NCBI GenBank assembly: GCA_948146395.1
Contig: OX411559.1
Span: 34,428,215 to 34,492,214 of the forward strand
Length of the DNA stretch: 64,000 nucleotides
Direction of reading: 5' to 3'
DNA from: Fragum whitleyi
Taxonomy: Eukaryota > Mollusca > Bivalvia > Cardiida > Cardiidae
Below, one piece after another: positions 23,499 to 35,654 of the stretch. The translations under genes were made by a program, and so were the position numbers. How positions within the stretch are numbered: position 1 is the stretch's first letter; every line of letters begins with the position of its first letter. Below the pieces are notes generated by a model. That model saw only the letters and a program-made list of their open reading frames with translations, ran no database searches and had not been told where the DNA came from.

Positions 23499-24462
23499 CC
23501 AATCAAACGCTTTCGGTAGCTTTATAAAACAGGGACACCTAAATTTTCTTTTTACTCGTACCCTTATACTGAAGCACAACACCTATAAGAATTGTGGTTG
23601 GGTTTTTTCGGTCTTTCGCCTTTAATTTGAGATTTAATACCTCTATTAAATCATTGTTAAATTGTTCCCTGGCGATTAAAAGCAAGTTAGACAAAAATAA
23701 TTACATCATTTTTAGATTTAGGTTTTTGTATTATTTTCATTCGTCTTCCACGACAGTAAATGATAGGAACATATGCGATGTGTTAGTAATATCACTCTTC
23801 GTTCCATTTGTGTATATGTATATCGACGATAGGAAACCAAGACCAACCATGTGTTTAGGGTAAAAAACTTTTCCGAACGTTTAAGAAAACGTTCCCTTTT
23901 TGCACGCGGATTCACGTACAAAGCGAGCACCATTTCTAAAACGTGTGTAAACGCTTTTGCATAGTGAATGTAGGGCTGGTACATGCAGTTTAATTCAAGC
24001 TTTATTTGCGACTTTTTCGTCGCCAATCAACGATATCACGGATACGTAATTACAGTTTCTATTATTCATATTAGATGGCAGATGTTGTCCAAGATCAAAT
24101 ATCACATGAAATGAACAGTTTGAAAGAAAAGTAATTAACTTGGATTGGTTATATATGAAAAGGAGATGCAGAAAAGGCCATTACTATTGTGCATGTCCAT
24201 TACTAAATTACAACTACTTAGGATAGGCTATTTAGTACGTTTCATTTGCAACGAAACAGTGTATAACCCGATTCGCGGAATTTCGTTTTTCTTCTCTTAT
24301 TTTCTGTTTGATGATTTGTATGCGATTCTATTTCTGTTGCAGTATCGTGATACACTGTAATTGAATCCGTTGCCACAATTTCATACACCAGCAAAGAGAA
24401 GGAAAAATAACTTCGGTTATCAGCAGATACACTGCAGCCACGACGGTGTGATTGTTTTAATT
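23499..24462. other. No supported feature
   Basis: ORFs at 23594-23863, 23718-24026 and 24145-24360 overlap on opposite strands and show no motif. Confidence 0.35.
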
Positions 24463-24627
24463 AAGGTATTTGACCGGTGATAGATCCGCAACAGTTTCAG
24501 AACTCATTATCTTTGACAATGTTAATCGAGGTTTCCTAATGAAATAATTCAGAAACCTCGGTTAACCCTGTTAAAATGCATTATTTCCGAACTTTGCGGA
24601 ACTGTAAAGAGTCAACTACCTTAGAGA
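24463..24627. mobile_element. Palindromic TTAAGGTA MITE, copy 1
   Basis: Long inverted arms: TTAAGGTA... with ...TACCTTAG, and an inner GTTAATCGAGGTTTCCTAAT against GAAACCTCGGTTAAC. Parallel to 40581-40745; a half copy is at about 35560-35640. Confidence 0.72.
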
Positions 24628-24889
24628 TACGGAGAGTACATGTATTTGTTGATTTCATTGGGGTATGAAACTTAAAGCTTAATCAAACGGTATGGGGACT
24701 CCCAATGCTATCTGATGTAAGTCCTTAGGACCATCTGGAAATCAATTTCAGAAGAGGGTCATACTAAACTATGCCTCACGGAGAAAGTATGCCCCACCAA
24801 GCCCCACGGTACAAAATGACGCCCCACGGGTTTGTGCAATGCGTCTAGGGGTCATTTTATGTTTTTCTTTTATATAGGAAAACACATTT

Positions 24890-25666
24890 TTAAGGTAGCA
24901 ATGGACACATGACGTCATTTTTTCCGCCCAATGATTTTTTTCTTGGTCACATATGTTGTAGATTAACATTGTGTAGTCATTATATCACAATTTGAAGATA
25001 CCTCTCCACGCTCGTTTTCATGCAAGAGTTATCTGCCCTTGAGTGGTATAGGCCATTTTTCAGTAAAACGGTTATATTCGTTTTAGGTCTAGTATAAACC
25101 CTATACTAAGTTATAGTTTAAAAACACATACATTTTGATAGACCTTATACATGTACACAATGGCTATTGACAAGAAAATTTCTCTTTGATCAATTGCATT
25201 TGCACAATTTGCTTTCAAAAGTTAAAAATGCACTAATTTTTGTAATTTTACTAGGTAAAAATGCCACAAAAATCTATTTTTTGAAGAAATTACCCAATGA
25301 ATTTTTCTTATTTTCCGATATGTATATAATCCATATTTTTCCTTTATTTGGTAAAAAATTCAGCATACCTTTCCATGCAAATAAGAAAGTTTTTCGTTAT
25401 TTTTCAGTGTTCCCCCCCCCCCCGAATCGAATGACGGTTTTAACGCATTTTTATTGTTAAATTTAATGATCCAGTCATTCAATTAATATCAAATGTTGAA
25501 AAGAAGCTTAATTATGAAGTTTACCATCACTATTCTACGTTATTTCCATAAGTTGAATCTTACGAAAACCGGTCTTTTTAAACAACGCGCAAAAAGAGCC
25601 GTAAAATAAACGAAAACCCACTTCCTGTTTATAGAGTCGGGAGGCCGCTGTCCATTGCCACCTTAA
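24890..25666. mobile_element. 777-bp TTAA-flanked MITE, complete copy
   Basis: TTAAGGTAGCAATGGACA at the left is matched inverted by TGTCCATTGCCACCTTAA at the right, with TTAA as the probable target. The right two thirds match the reverse complement of 7011-7395. Short internal ORFs have no motif. piggyBac-like by target and size only. Confidence 0.75.
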
Positions 25667-26024
25667 TCATGAGTCCAAGTTTTATTTCTCTATCTTAAAA
25701 AATAAGCGAGATATTAGTGAAAATATTTTACGACTAAGCTACTTCAGTTACGACCCAACGTCCTACCATTTCAATGGACTATAAGCAATTAGTTAGTACC
25801 AATTCTAACAATATACAACTATATCCGTGTATAGTACAGCTTTATATTGAATAATTACCAACATCTTTATTTTATTTTTAGATTTTGAAGACATTTCAAA
25901 TCGTTAATACACCATAATGTTTTGTAAGACTCTATTCGCAACCAACTTTTAGACGGCTTTTGTCTATAGCGAAGTGTATGTACTGCCGAGTCATAGTCTT
26001 TAGCCCCCCCCCCCCCCCCCCCCC
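25407..26024. repeat. Two poly-C runs in otherwise plain sequence
   Basis: About 11 C at 25407-25417 (inside the MITE) and 21 C at 26004-26024 followed by 8 T. These are assembly-sensitive homopolymers. Between 25667 and 26003 nothing is recognised. Confidence 0.8.
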
Positions 26025-26302
26025 TTTTTTTTGATTTTGTCATAGGCTGCGAAAGTTGTGCCAGGACAGCAGTATCCAACTGAGGCAGAATCCTCAATTG
26101 GAACACCGATGTAATTCAAATTCACTGGAATTGAATGCCCGGCTGCTGCAGAATTGTGTGGGAATGGGTTAACATTCACACTTTAACTCTTACTATCGAT
26201 CGGTTTTCCCCAATGCGCCGTGTCATAAACGACAACTTCTGTTGACGTCTGACTAAACGTTGAAGAGTACTGTCCCTTTGAACTGCCATGTGTTGAATTT
26301 GA

Positions 26303-26775
26303 AGGTCAGACCCCACCCGATTTTTGGCCTTCTTTGTTCTATATAAAATTGCTCAAATTTCAGGTGCAGCAACGCATTCCACAACACTTCTCTTATATAT
26401 TACGTCATTAGCGCTTCATCTACATTCATAGATCAATCTTTTGAGACTAAAGAAACTTGGTCAAATCAGGTTATCTTTGGGGCTATTCAAGCGAGAGTAA
26501 AGGCACCGTCTTTTCCCCACCCATGAAGAGGACAGTTAGTTCGGGTACGCCCCCGTCCCTTATCCGTCCTCCCGGAAAAGAAATCGTGCACAAAAAAGAT
26601 CGAACTAAGCGTTATATTAAAGAAGAGATTCAAAACTAGCAAAAAATCACATAAATATGCACGTGGATCACTATTCCCCACTTCAAAATGCCATTTTAAA
26701 GACGAACTATTTTTTCTTTAAGATCTACTTTTACCATACAACGACCTCCGGAAGTAAATTCCAGTGAGGTCACTC
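26303..26775 (+). repeat. Left copy of a 0.45-kb direct repeat
   Basis: It runs from AGGTCAGACCCCACCCGATT to CCAGTGAGGTCACTC and is very close to 28797-29237, apart from about 30 extra bases and several changes after 26640. It holds a TATATAAAA-like box at about 26340 and a shared 60-codon ORF beginning with TTG, not ATG. It could be LTR-like or a segmental duplication. Confidence 0.75.
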
Positions 26776-28796
26776 CTATATTTAAGAGCTTTTTGCACTC
26801 TTCCAACTTCTAAACACTTTGGTCAATGCTGGGGGTATTGCGACCAAAGTTAAGTCAATAAAGTTATAATATTTTCATTTGTCACTGAAAAATGGCGCTT
26901 TTAGGACATGACCTGTTATGCGAAAAAAGGCAAGAATTCGGAGTAGTGTTATCTGTGATGTACCATGGTTACTTAATCAAATAATTCTTGGTAAAAGACC
27001 TTTGGGAATGATTGCTGAAAGTATAATTTTGAACTATTACTCGGTCGCAACTTATTCAGCAAAAATGATAAACATAACTTGATTTTGAGGTAATAAAAAG
27101 GGGAGTTAATCATTGTTGGTCAAGGTTATTTTGACCTAAATTTCCACAATTTTCACGTTTTAATGCCAATAACTAGAACTAAATCATAAAAATATGAGCA
27201 ATAAGAGTATTTTCTGTTAAAAGATATCAAATAGCAGCAGAAAGAGAAAATAAAACAGACATTTTCGCCTCAAAATTCGCTATTTCGATGAATCAAATGG
27301 AATAATAGCGTTCCCTAGAATGAAAAAGGGGTTCGTTAAGGGTAAAGGGTGAAATTCAAAATTCCACAATCTCTGCTAAATTTTTCAGGATCTAAAACAT
27401 CGTTTAAGAGTTTGTGCATCGTTAACTTACATAATGTGTAGGAAAAACGAAAACCAACCCACAAAAAGATGTCAAAATAGTCATATTGGGGGTGAAATTT
27501 AATGAAAAACTGACAGACCCCGCTCATTTCAAATTCTTAAAATATAGTTATATGTCATAGATCACTTAGAAAGCTCTGTTCCATGACAGATGTGTTGTAT
27601 TACAACTCAAAAAAGGATATTAGAAACCGAAACGGGAAGGAGAATCGTGCATTGTACAACATGGAATGGGGGTACCCACTTCAATAAATATCCATTCTGA
27701 AATGGGTGTTTAGGGTTGGAAATTGGGTCTCTTGTATCATTTTAAGCTATGTCGAGATTTTCGTTCACATTTAGGTATTCAGCTATGACGGCTTTACTCA
27801 GTGTTTAAGAATCAGAAACGGAAGATCAATAAATTTACAAGAAACTACTTGACACGATAAGTGGGACAAATTTTACAAAATTGACCATTTTGACAAATAA
27901 TATCATATGTCTCCGCTAGCAAATTAACTTGATTCAAATGTTTTTGTCTCTCAATTGCTTTTTTAAAAAGTGTTTTAAAACATTCTAATTCAATTGAGAA
28001 AACCACTTTGAAAATGTCTTAAAAATGACTCTCAAAAAACGCTTTTAAAAGGGGCCCGTCACCTGCGACCAAGTCATAAAAAACCGTTATCGGGGTAAGG
28101 GTTAAGCGTTTTCTCACCATTTCTTACTAAAATTTCACCTTTAATTGCATGAACTTTGAAAAACAAATGTTTCTCTAGCTTATTAGAATAGAATTTTTCC
28201 CTTAAATTTGACGAACGTCAGAAAAGTGATATTGAAATAGGCTCCTTTCGATATTTAACTTACCCATTTGGCGAAAAGGGTTTGAATTTCAAGCCGGAAA
28301 GGGGATTTTGAATTAGGAGAAATGGGCATATTTCCTGTTTACTACCAACAAATGTCTATTTCTAATACTCTGGGCAAAGTAAATCGAAAAAATTGCATTG
28401 AAAAAACGATTTTTCGATCACCTTTGTGTGATAGCCTCATATTACCAAATCGCAGGTGTTAAATGGGATAAGGGGTTTTCTAGTCCATTCTATCGCATTG
28501 TTTACACAATTAATTACACCCACTTGACCAATTAAACTAATCCTTTCTTCCCAAAGCACTAAAACTGACTTAATGATATTTTTAACTTTGTTAAAAGGTA
28601 AAAAATGCAAGAAGAAATATTTGCAAAGAATTTCCTTAAATTTTTTTTAAATATTAATTATTCGATTTTAAATCGATAAAATCATCAAAATTTCATTTTT
28701 TACACTTTTTGGTACTATTGACAAAAGATGACATCATTTGAAAGTATCTGAAGGGGTCAAAATTCGTTTTTAAAAAATCGGGCCTTTTTACCATCT
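26776..28796. other. 2-kb interval between the direct repeats
   Basis: AT-rich, no ORF over about 65 codons, no gag/pol motifs, no hairpin family. If the repeats are LTRs, this would be a non-coding (LARD/TRIM-like) interior; equally it may be unique DNA between duplicates. Confidence 0.35.
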
Positions 28797-29237
28797 AGGT
28801 CAGACCCCACCCGATTTTTGGCCTTCTTTGTTCTATATAAAATTGCTCAAATTTCAGGTGCTGCAACGCATTCCACAACACTTCTCTTATATATTACGTC
28901 ATTAGCGATTCATCTACATTCATAGATCTATCTTTTGAGACTAAAGAAACTTGGTCAAATCAGGTTATCTTTGGGGCTATTCAAGCGAGAGTAAAGGCAC
29001 CGTCTTTTCCCCACCCATGAAGAGGACAGTTAGTTCGGGTACGCCCCCGTCCCTTATCCGTCCTCCCGGAAAGGAAATCGTGCACAAAAAAGATCGAACC
29101 AAGCGTTATATTAAAGAAGAGATTCAAAACTCTCAAAAAATATGCATTTCTCGACTTCAAAATGCCATTATCAAGATTTTTGAGATCTACTTTTACTATA
29201 TGACAATCTCTGGAAGTAAATTCCAGTGAGATCACTC
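28797..29237 (+). repeat. Right copy of the 0.45-kb direct repeat
   Basis: The first 340 bases differ from the left copy by only a few substitutions; the 3' part diverges and is shorter. The boundary is sharp at both copies: unrelated sequence precedes AGGTCAGACC and follows TCACTC. Confidence 0.75.
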
Positions 29238-29668
29238 TTAAACTGATGGCCCAAAATATCAGAGTATCTCTCAGACAGCAAGCTACCAGTTTATGCTTGG
29301 GTTAGACTTTTCCCTATGTTGAAAATAGCATAGAATAGGCTTTAACAAGTGCATGTCGTATTGCGATGCAATACAGGAGTCCCCCACCGGATAACAAAAA
29401 ATCCTTTCTTATAATATATCTCCTACTTACTAGATCTATAACTGTATACAAAATTTGAAGTTGCTAGCACATTAGGTTTTGAACAAAATATCCCAAACAA
29501 AAATATAAGAGTAAAAACAACCAATGGCAAAAACACCAAAAGTGGGCGGAGAAGAATGATTCTTGTACATGCCACTTGTCCTCAATGAGATCTATAAGTG
29601 TACCAAGTTTGAAGTTGCTAGCACTGATGGCTCAGGAGATATGGTCCGGACAAAAATGTCAGGATAAA

Positions 29669-31097
29669 CAAGAGGGCCATAGTGGCCCTTAATCGCTCAC
29701 CTGAATGAACAGTCTAAAATTTTCTAAAGAAGTATGAGAAAAAGAATGATGAATGACTGAGCTAAACAAAGCTGTTTCTTCTATACAACATGAGAATCCT
29801 TTTTTTTTTCACAATTTTAAGGTTGACTAACAAGGATTTTTATAATCGATTTCGTGACCTAGTTTTTGACCCCAGATGACCTAATTTCGATCTCATCCGA
29901 GATTTCATATTGACAATCATTCTGACCAAATTTCAGGTTGATTGGCCAAAAATTGTGGCCTCTAGAGTGCAAACAAGGTTTTTCTTAGATTTGACTCTGT
30001 GACCTAGTTTTTGACCCCAGATGACCCAATTTCAAACTTATCCGAGATTTCATCAAGACAATCATTCTGACTAAATTTCAGGTTGATCGAGCAAAAAATG
30101 TGGCCTCTAGAGTGCATACAAGGTTTTTCTAAGATTTGACCCTGTGACCTAGTTTTTGACCCCAGTTGACCCAATTTCAAACCCATTCAAGATTTCATCA
30201 AGACAATCATTCTGACCAAAATTCAGGTTGATCAGGCAATAAACATGCCCACTAATGTGCCTACAAGGTTTTTCTAAGATTTGACCCTGTGACCTAGTTT
30301 TTGACCCAAGTTGACCCAATTTCAAACCCATTCCAGTTTTCATCAAGACCATCATTCTGACCAAATTTCAGGTTGATCAGCCAAAAAATGTAGGCTCAAG
30401 AAAGCAAACAAGGTTTTTCTTAGATTTGACCCTGTGACCTAGTTTTTGACCCAAGTTGACCCAATTTCAAACTCATTCGAGATATTATCAAGACAATCAT
30501 TCTGACAAAAATTCAGGTTGAATGGGCAACAAATGTGGCCTCTAGAGTGCATACAAGGTTTTTCTAAGATTTGACCCTGTGACCTAGTTTTTGACCCCAG
30601 TTGACCCAATTTCAAACTTGTCTGAGATTTTATCAAGACAATCGTTCTGACCAAAATTCAGGTTGAACGGGCAAAAAATGTGGCCTCTAGAGTGCATACA
30701 AGGTTTTTCTTAGATTTGACCCAGTGACCTAGTTTTTGACCCCATTTGACCCAATTTCAAACTTGTCCGAGATTTCATCAAGACAATCATTCTTACCAAA
30801 ATTCAGGTTGATCAGACAAAAAATGTGACCTCTAGAGTGCATACAAGGTTTTTCTAAGATTTGACCCCGTGACCTAGTTTTTGACCCCATTTGACCCAAT
30901 TTCAAACTCGTCCGAGATTTTATCAAGACAATCATTCTGACCAAATTTCAGGTTGATTAGGCGAAAAATGTGGCCTCTAGAGTGCATACAAGGTAAATGT
31001 TGACGACACACGACGGACGACGGACGACGAACGACGGACGACGGACATCCACCCAACCACAAAAGCTCACCTTGAGCACTTCGTGCTCAGGTGAGCT
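29669..31097 (+). mobile_element. Helentron/DINE-like element, GGGCC hairpin type, about 8 tandem units
   Basis: Start CAAGAGGGCCATAGTGGCCC (5' hairpin), then TTAATCGCTCACCTGA. The core is about eight 145-bp units, each with GACCTAGTTTTTGACCCC, GACCCAATTTCAAACTCGT, CAGGTTGATC and GTGGCCTCTAGAGTGC. A GACGGACGAC-rich tract follows, then AGCTCACCTTGAGCACTTCG TGCTCAGGTGAGCTAAAA, a 3' hairpin closing with the complement of the 5' GCTCACCTGA. Non-coding. Helentron assignment is inference from the DINE-1-like layout. Confidence 0.82.
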
Positions 31098-31123
31098 AAA
31101 AACAACAACGGACAATAACTAAA

Positions 31124-31970
31124 CAAGAGGGCCATAGTGGCCCTTATTCGCTCACCTGAATGAACTGTCTAAAATTTTCAAAAGTAGTATTAGAAATAGA
31201 ATGATGAATGACTACGCAAAACAATGCTATTTCTTCTTTACAACTTGAGAATCCTTTTTTTACAATTTTCAGGTTGACTTACAACGATTTTCTATGATTT
31301 GACTCTTTGACCTAGTTTTTGATCCCAGATGACCCAATTTCATACTCATGAAAAATTGCACCAATTCAATCATTCTGACAAAATTACAGGTTTATCGGGC
31401 AAAAAATTTGGCCTCTAAAGTGCATACAAGGTTTTTCTAAGATTTGACCCTGTGACCTAGTTTTTGACCCCACTTGACCCAATTTCAAACTCGTCCGAGA
31501 TTTTATCAAGACAATCATTCTGACCAAAATTCAGATTGATTGGGCAAAAAATGTGGCCTCTAGAGTGCATACAAGGATTTTCCAAAATTTAACCCTGTGA
31601 CCTAGTTTTTGACCCCACTTGACCCAATTTCAAACTCATCCAAGATTTCATCAAGACAATGATTCTGACCAAAATTCAGGTTGAACGGGCAAAAGATGTG
31701 GGCTCTAGAGTGCATACAAGGTTTTTCTAAGATTTGACCCTGTGACCTAGTTTTTGACCCCACTTGACCCAATTTCAAACTCGTCCGAGATTTCATCAAG
31801 ACAATCATTCTGACCAAATTTCAGGTTGATTGGGCAAAAAATGTGGCCTCTAGAGTGCATACAAGGTAAATGATGACGACACACGACACACGACACACAA
31901 CACACGACGTACGACGGACATCCACCTAACCACAATAGCTCACCTTGAGCACTTCGTGCTCAGGTGAGCT
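31124..31970 (+). mobile_element. Helentron/DINE-like element, GGGCC type, about 4 units
   Basis: Same start, core unit, CACGACACACGAC tract and GAGCACTTCGTGCTC hairpin as the element 27 bp upstream, with half the number of core units. Flanks (AATAACTAAA and AAAAGTGG) rejoin the host tandem unit. Confidence 0.85.
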
Positions 31971-32940
31971 AAAAAGTGGATGTGGCAGAGTAACAGTTCT
32001 TAAGCATTACACTTCTTCTCAATGAGATCTACCAGTGTACAAAGTTTGAAATTCCTAGGGCTTATGGTTTTGGAGATAAATACAGGACAAAACTGTAAGG
32101 AAAAAGTCGACATGGCAGAGTGACAGTTCTTGTACATGACACTTGTCCTCAATGATATCTATTAGTGTAGCAAGTTTGAAGTTGCTAGCACTGATGGTTT
32201 AGAAGATATGTTCCGGACAAAAATGTAAAGGTGAAAACAATAAAGGGCAATAACTCAAAAGGTTGGTGTGGCAGAGTAACAGTTCTTGTACATTACACTT
32301 GTCCTCAATGAGATCTATACGTGTACAAAGTTTGAAGTTGCTAGGGCTTATAGTTTAGGAGATATGATCAGGACAAGAATGTAAGGCTATAAACAACAAA
32401 GGGCAATAACTCAAAAAGTGGACATGGCAGTGTAACAGTTCTTGTACATGACACTTGTCCTCGATTAGATCTATCAGTGTACAAAGTTTGAAGTAACTAG
32501 TACCTATGGTTTAGGAGATATGATCCAGACAAGAATGTAAGGCTAAAAACAACAAAGGGCAATAACTCAAAAGTGGGTGTGGCAGAGTTATGGATCTTGA
32601 ACATGACACTTCTTCTCAATGAGATCTAGAAGTGTACAAAGTTTGAAGTTGCTAGCACACATAGTTTAGGAAATATGTTCCAGACAAGAATGTAAGGGTA
32701 AAACAACAAAAAACAACAAAATTGCATGGGTTCGATCCATTTGGAACATCGCTTGGACTTTTACATAAAACGGATTGTACCTTGGACATAGGTGAAGTAA
32801 TTTGGATTATTCTGCTTCTGGGGGTAATTCGGTTATTTAATACGTTTGAAGATAAACACATCTTGTAAATTCCTTCTGATCGTCTGCAGAGATATTTTGG
32901 GCGTATTATATGGTAATTTGATAACAAAACGCAATAAAAC

Positions 32941-34250
32941 AGTTCAGCATGAAAAGGGTTTATGTACTGTGTGGTTTAGCTAACTATCAAGTCAGGAATA
33001 CTTTGTGTTCAGCATGACAAGGCTTTAATCTACTTTATGGCTTAGCCCCTACAAGGGCAGGTATATTCGATGTACATCATGACAAGGCTTCTGTGAGGTT
33101 AAGCTCCTACCAAGGCAGGAATATCTTGTGTTCAGCATGACAAGGCTTTTATGTACTGTGTGGTTTAGCTCCTACCAAGGCAAAATATTCGATGTTCATC
33201 ATGGCAAGGGTTTATGTACCATGTGGTTAAGCTCCTGCCAAGGCAGGAATATTTTGTGTTAGCATGACAAGGCTTTTATACACTGTATGGTTCAGCTCCT
33301 ACCAAGGCAGGAGTATTTGAAGTTCATCATAACAAGGCTTTTATGAACTGTGTGGTTTAGCTCCTACCAAGGTAGGAACATTTTGTGTTCAGCATGACAA
33401 GGCTTATATGTACTGTGTGGTTAAGCTCCTACCAAGGCAGGAATATCTTGTGTTCAGCATGACAAGGCTTTTATGTACTGTGTGGTTTAGCTCCTACCAA
33501 GGCAGGAATATTCGATGTTCATCATGACAAGGGTTTATGTACCATGTGGTTAAGCTCCTGCCAAGGCAGGAATATTTTGTGTTAGCATGACAAGGCTTTT
33601 ATACACTGTATGGTTTAGCTCCTACCAAGGCAGGAGTATTTGAAGTTCATCATAACAAGGCTTTTATGAACTGTGTGGTTTAGCTCCTACCAAGGTAGGA
33701 ACATTTTGTGTTCAGCATGACAAGGCTTATATGTACTGTGTGGTTAAGCCCCTACCAAGGCAGGAATATTCCATGTTCATCATGATAAGGATTTATGTAC
33801 TGTGTGGTTTAGCTCCTACCAAGGCAGGAATAGTAGATGTTCAGCATGACAAGGCTTTCATGTTCACTGTGGTTAAGCTTCTATCAAGGCAGGAATATTC
33901 TGTGTTCAGCATGAAAAGGCTTTTATGTACTGTGTGAATTAACTTGAAGGCAGGAATATTCCATATTCACCATGACAAGGGTTTATGTACTTTCAGGTTA
34001 TGCAGGAATATTCATTGTTGACCATGACAAGAGTTTATAGCTTCTACCAAGGCAGAAATATTTTGAGGGCAGCATGACAAAGGTTAATATACTATGGTTT
34101 AGCTCCTACCCAGGCAGGAATATTTTTAGTTCAACATGACTAGGGATAATGTACTGGGTGGTTTAGCTCCTACTGAGACAGGAATGTTCTGAGTTCAACA
34201 TGACAAAGGTGATTGAACTGTATGGATTAGCTCCAACACTGGCTTTCCTA
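32941..34250 (+). repeat. Satellite-like array of about 60-65-bp units
   Basis: The consensus unit reads GCTCCTACCAAGGCAGGAAT, ATTCTGTGTTCAGCATGACA, AGGCTTTTATGTACTGTGTG, GTTTA. About 20 units, decaying toward the right. A block of five variants repeats with a period near 322 bp (33191 and 33514; 33251 and 33573). The unit is homologous to the right end of the MITEs at 37472-37718 and 40120-40371 (AGCTCCTGCCAAAGCAGGAA, TTCAGCATGACAAGGG). Confidence 0.9.
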
Positions 34251-34478
34251 CTTGAGGGCAAGTACATTTTCCTAGGCTACTTGTCAGTGGACAAGCAAAT
34301 ATCAGAGCAAATCTTGATGCAGTACTAAAAAAGACCTTGGAGAAAAGTCATCCTTTTTTTGGTATCAAAGGGAAGAAAATATTGTCTTTAATGAAGAAAA
34401 TGCTGGGTTACAGGGTTTTCAGGGATATGCAGGGTTGAACCTACATAACACATTTTGTTGCACAAATAATAGAATTAC
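34251..34478. other. No supported feature
   Basis: Transition from the array; no gene or repeat recognised. Confidence 0.3.
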
Positions 34479-34828
34479 AGTCCATCTTGCTTGAGTGGCC
34501 ATGTCTATTAATCCAGCCCTTTTATTAAGCGACCACCATAAAAAGTCCCTTCACTGTAAGCAAAATCTTTGAAAAATGAACATTCATTATCAAAACAACG
34601 TTAATTATTGAATCTTATGATGTCATAACCCATGGAAACCGTCTCAATGAGACAATTCTAATGGGTTCAAACATCATAGGATTCAGTAAGAATTAAGCAG
34701 CAATTATTATATGCTATCAAAATGGCAAGTCCTTTTTACCATGAAGTATTGTATTAGGTGACCATTCCCGTTAGCAACCACATTTTGGCAGACACTTTTT
34801 GGTCCCTGAACCCAAGTTTTACTGTAAT
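34479..34828. mobile_element. Palindromic MITE, AAGCGACCACC family, copy 1
   Basis: TACAGT at both ends in inverted orientation. AAGCGACCACCATAAAAAGT near the left and the core ACCGTCTCAATGAGACAATT flanked by CCCAT/ATGGG. Related copies at 44845-45195 and 51655-51870. Confidence 0.68.
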
Positions 34829-34864
34829 TCTTTTGAGGCCCTTTTCCACAAAACGTTGCTGGTG

Positions 34865-34918
34865 GATCAAAACCTCGTAACTACAGCTTGAAAAAGCTAC
34901 AGTTAGAAGGTTTTGATC
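34865..34918. repeat. 54-bp hairpin with CGTAACTACAGCTTG core
   Basis: GATCAAAACC pairs with GGTTTTGATC and AACTACAGCTT with AAGCTACAGTT. The same core sits inside 15262-15612 and at 39015-39074. Confidence 0.75.
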
Positions 34919-34928
34919 ATCCACTGAC

Positions 34929-35174
34929 AATTGAGCCTGTGCGTGATATTTCAAACAATTTCAAATGTGCGCAAAGCAAAGACTCTGGCCAGCCTGTGTG
35001 ACTGCACAGGCTGGCCAGAGTCTTTACTATGCGCTTCATAGATAGATAAGGTCTCAATCCTTCTTCATGCAGTCGGCATATATAACTATTGCATTGTGTC
35101 ATTGTCAACGCTACCCAATATTTGTACCTCGCGCAGATGTGAAATTGTTGGAAATGTCACGCACAGGCTCAATT
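34929..35174. mobile_element. Foldback MITE, AATTGAGCCTGTGCGTGA ends
   Basis: The left arm AATTGAGCCTGTGCGTGATA TTTCAAACAATTTC pairs with a right arm ending TCACGCACAGGCTCAATT. Inside is a perfect 21-bp stem: 34978-34998 (AAAGACTCTGGCCAGCCTGT G) against 35005-35025, with a six-base loop. A second copy of the outer ends lies around 44814 and 45335-45364. Confidence 0.8.
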
Positions 35175-35654
35175 AATTGTTTTGCTTTATAACTAGAAAT
35201 AAATACAAAACGAGCATTTTATATGTTATCTTTTAATTTATTAAAACAATGTCTTACTCATCCAAGCCAAGCAATATCTAACTATGACTTAAATATTTCA
35301 TTACTTCAAATTTTATTATTTTCACTACATTATGAACATATGTAACAAAATTGCACTAGCCCAAAGCACTTAGGGTATTGTTTGTCCAAGAGTCAGAGCA
35401 AACTATTTATTCATATTTATGGAGTTTAATATAGTTTAATAAATTCAGTATTAAATGAGAACAAATTTGATATATATTTTTTTAGCAATAAATTGAGGAA
35501 AATCCAGATATTCATGAGTTCAAGTTATTACTCAAAACAAACGCAGTTTGCCAATTGACGTTATCAAAAACCTTCGGTCAACATTGTGAAAGATCACGAG
35601 TTCCCAAATGTTGCAGAACTATTACAGGTCCAGACCTTAAATCTTTATTTCACA

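Larger units (their letters stand above)
29370..32706 (+). repeat. Tandem-repeat element (about 156-bp unit) hosting two insertions
   Basis: The unit runs GGGCAATAACTCAAAAAGTG, then CAGAGTAACAGTTCTTGTAC, CTCAATGAGATCTA, GTTTGAAGTTGCTAGC and GGTTTAGGAGATATG. GGGCAATAACTC recurs at about 32247, 32401 and 32559. The array is interrupted by two elements at 29669-31097 and 31124-31970; host sequence reads across once they are removed. The same unit forms the core of the element at 63689. Confidence 0.8.

Noticed and set aside
26457..26639. Duplicated 60-codon gene (with 28951-29229)
   Set aside because: The frame starts with TTG, has no recognisable domain, and its identity between copies follows from the recent DNA duplication.
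30004..31935. Family of 60-71 codon minus-strand genes
   Set aside because: The frames repeat with the 145-bp tandem unit of the Helentron-like elements and share their substitutions; no start context or independent conservation.
29669..31970. CRISPR array
   Set aside because: The repeats are contiguous 145-bp units without short repeat/unique spacer alternation, in a eukaryotic genome.
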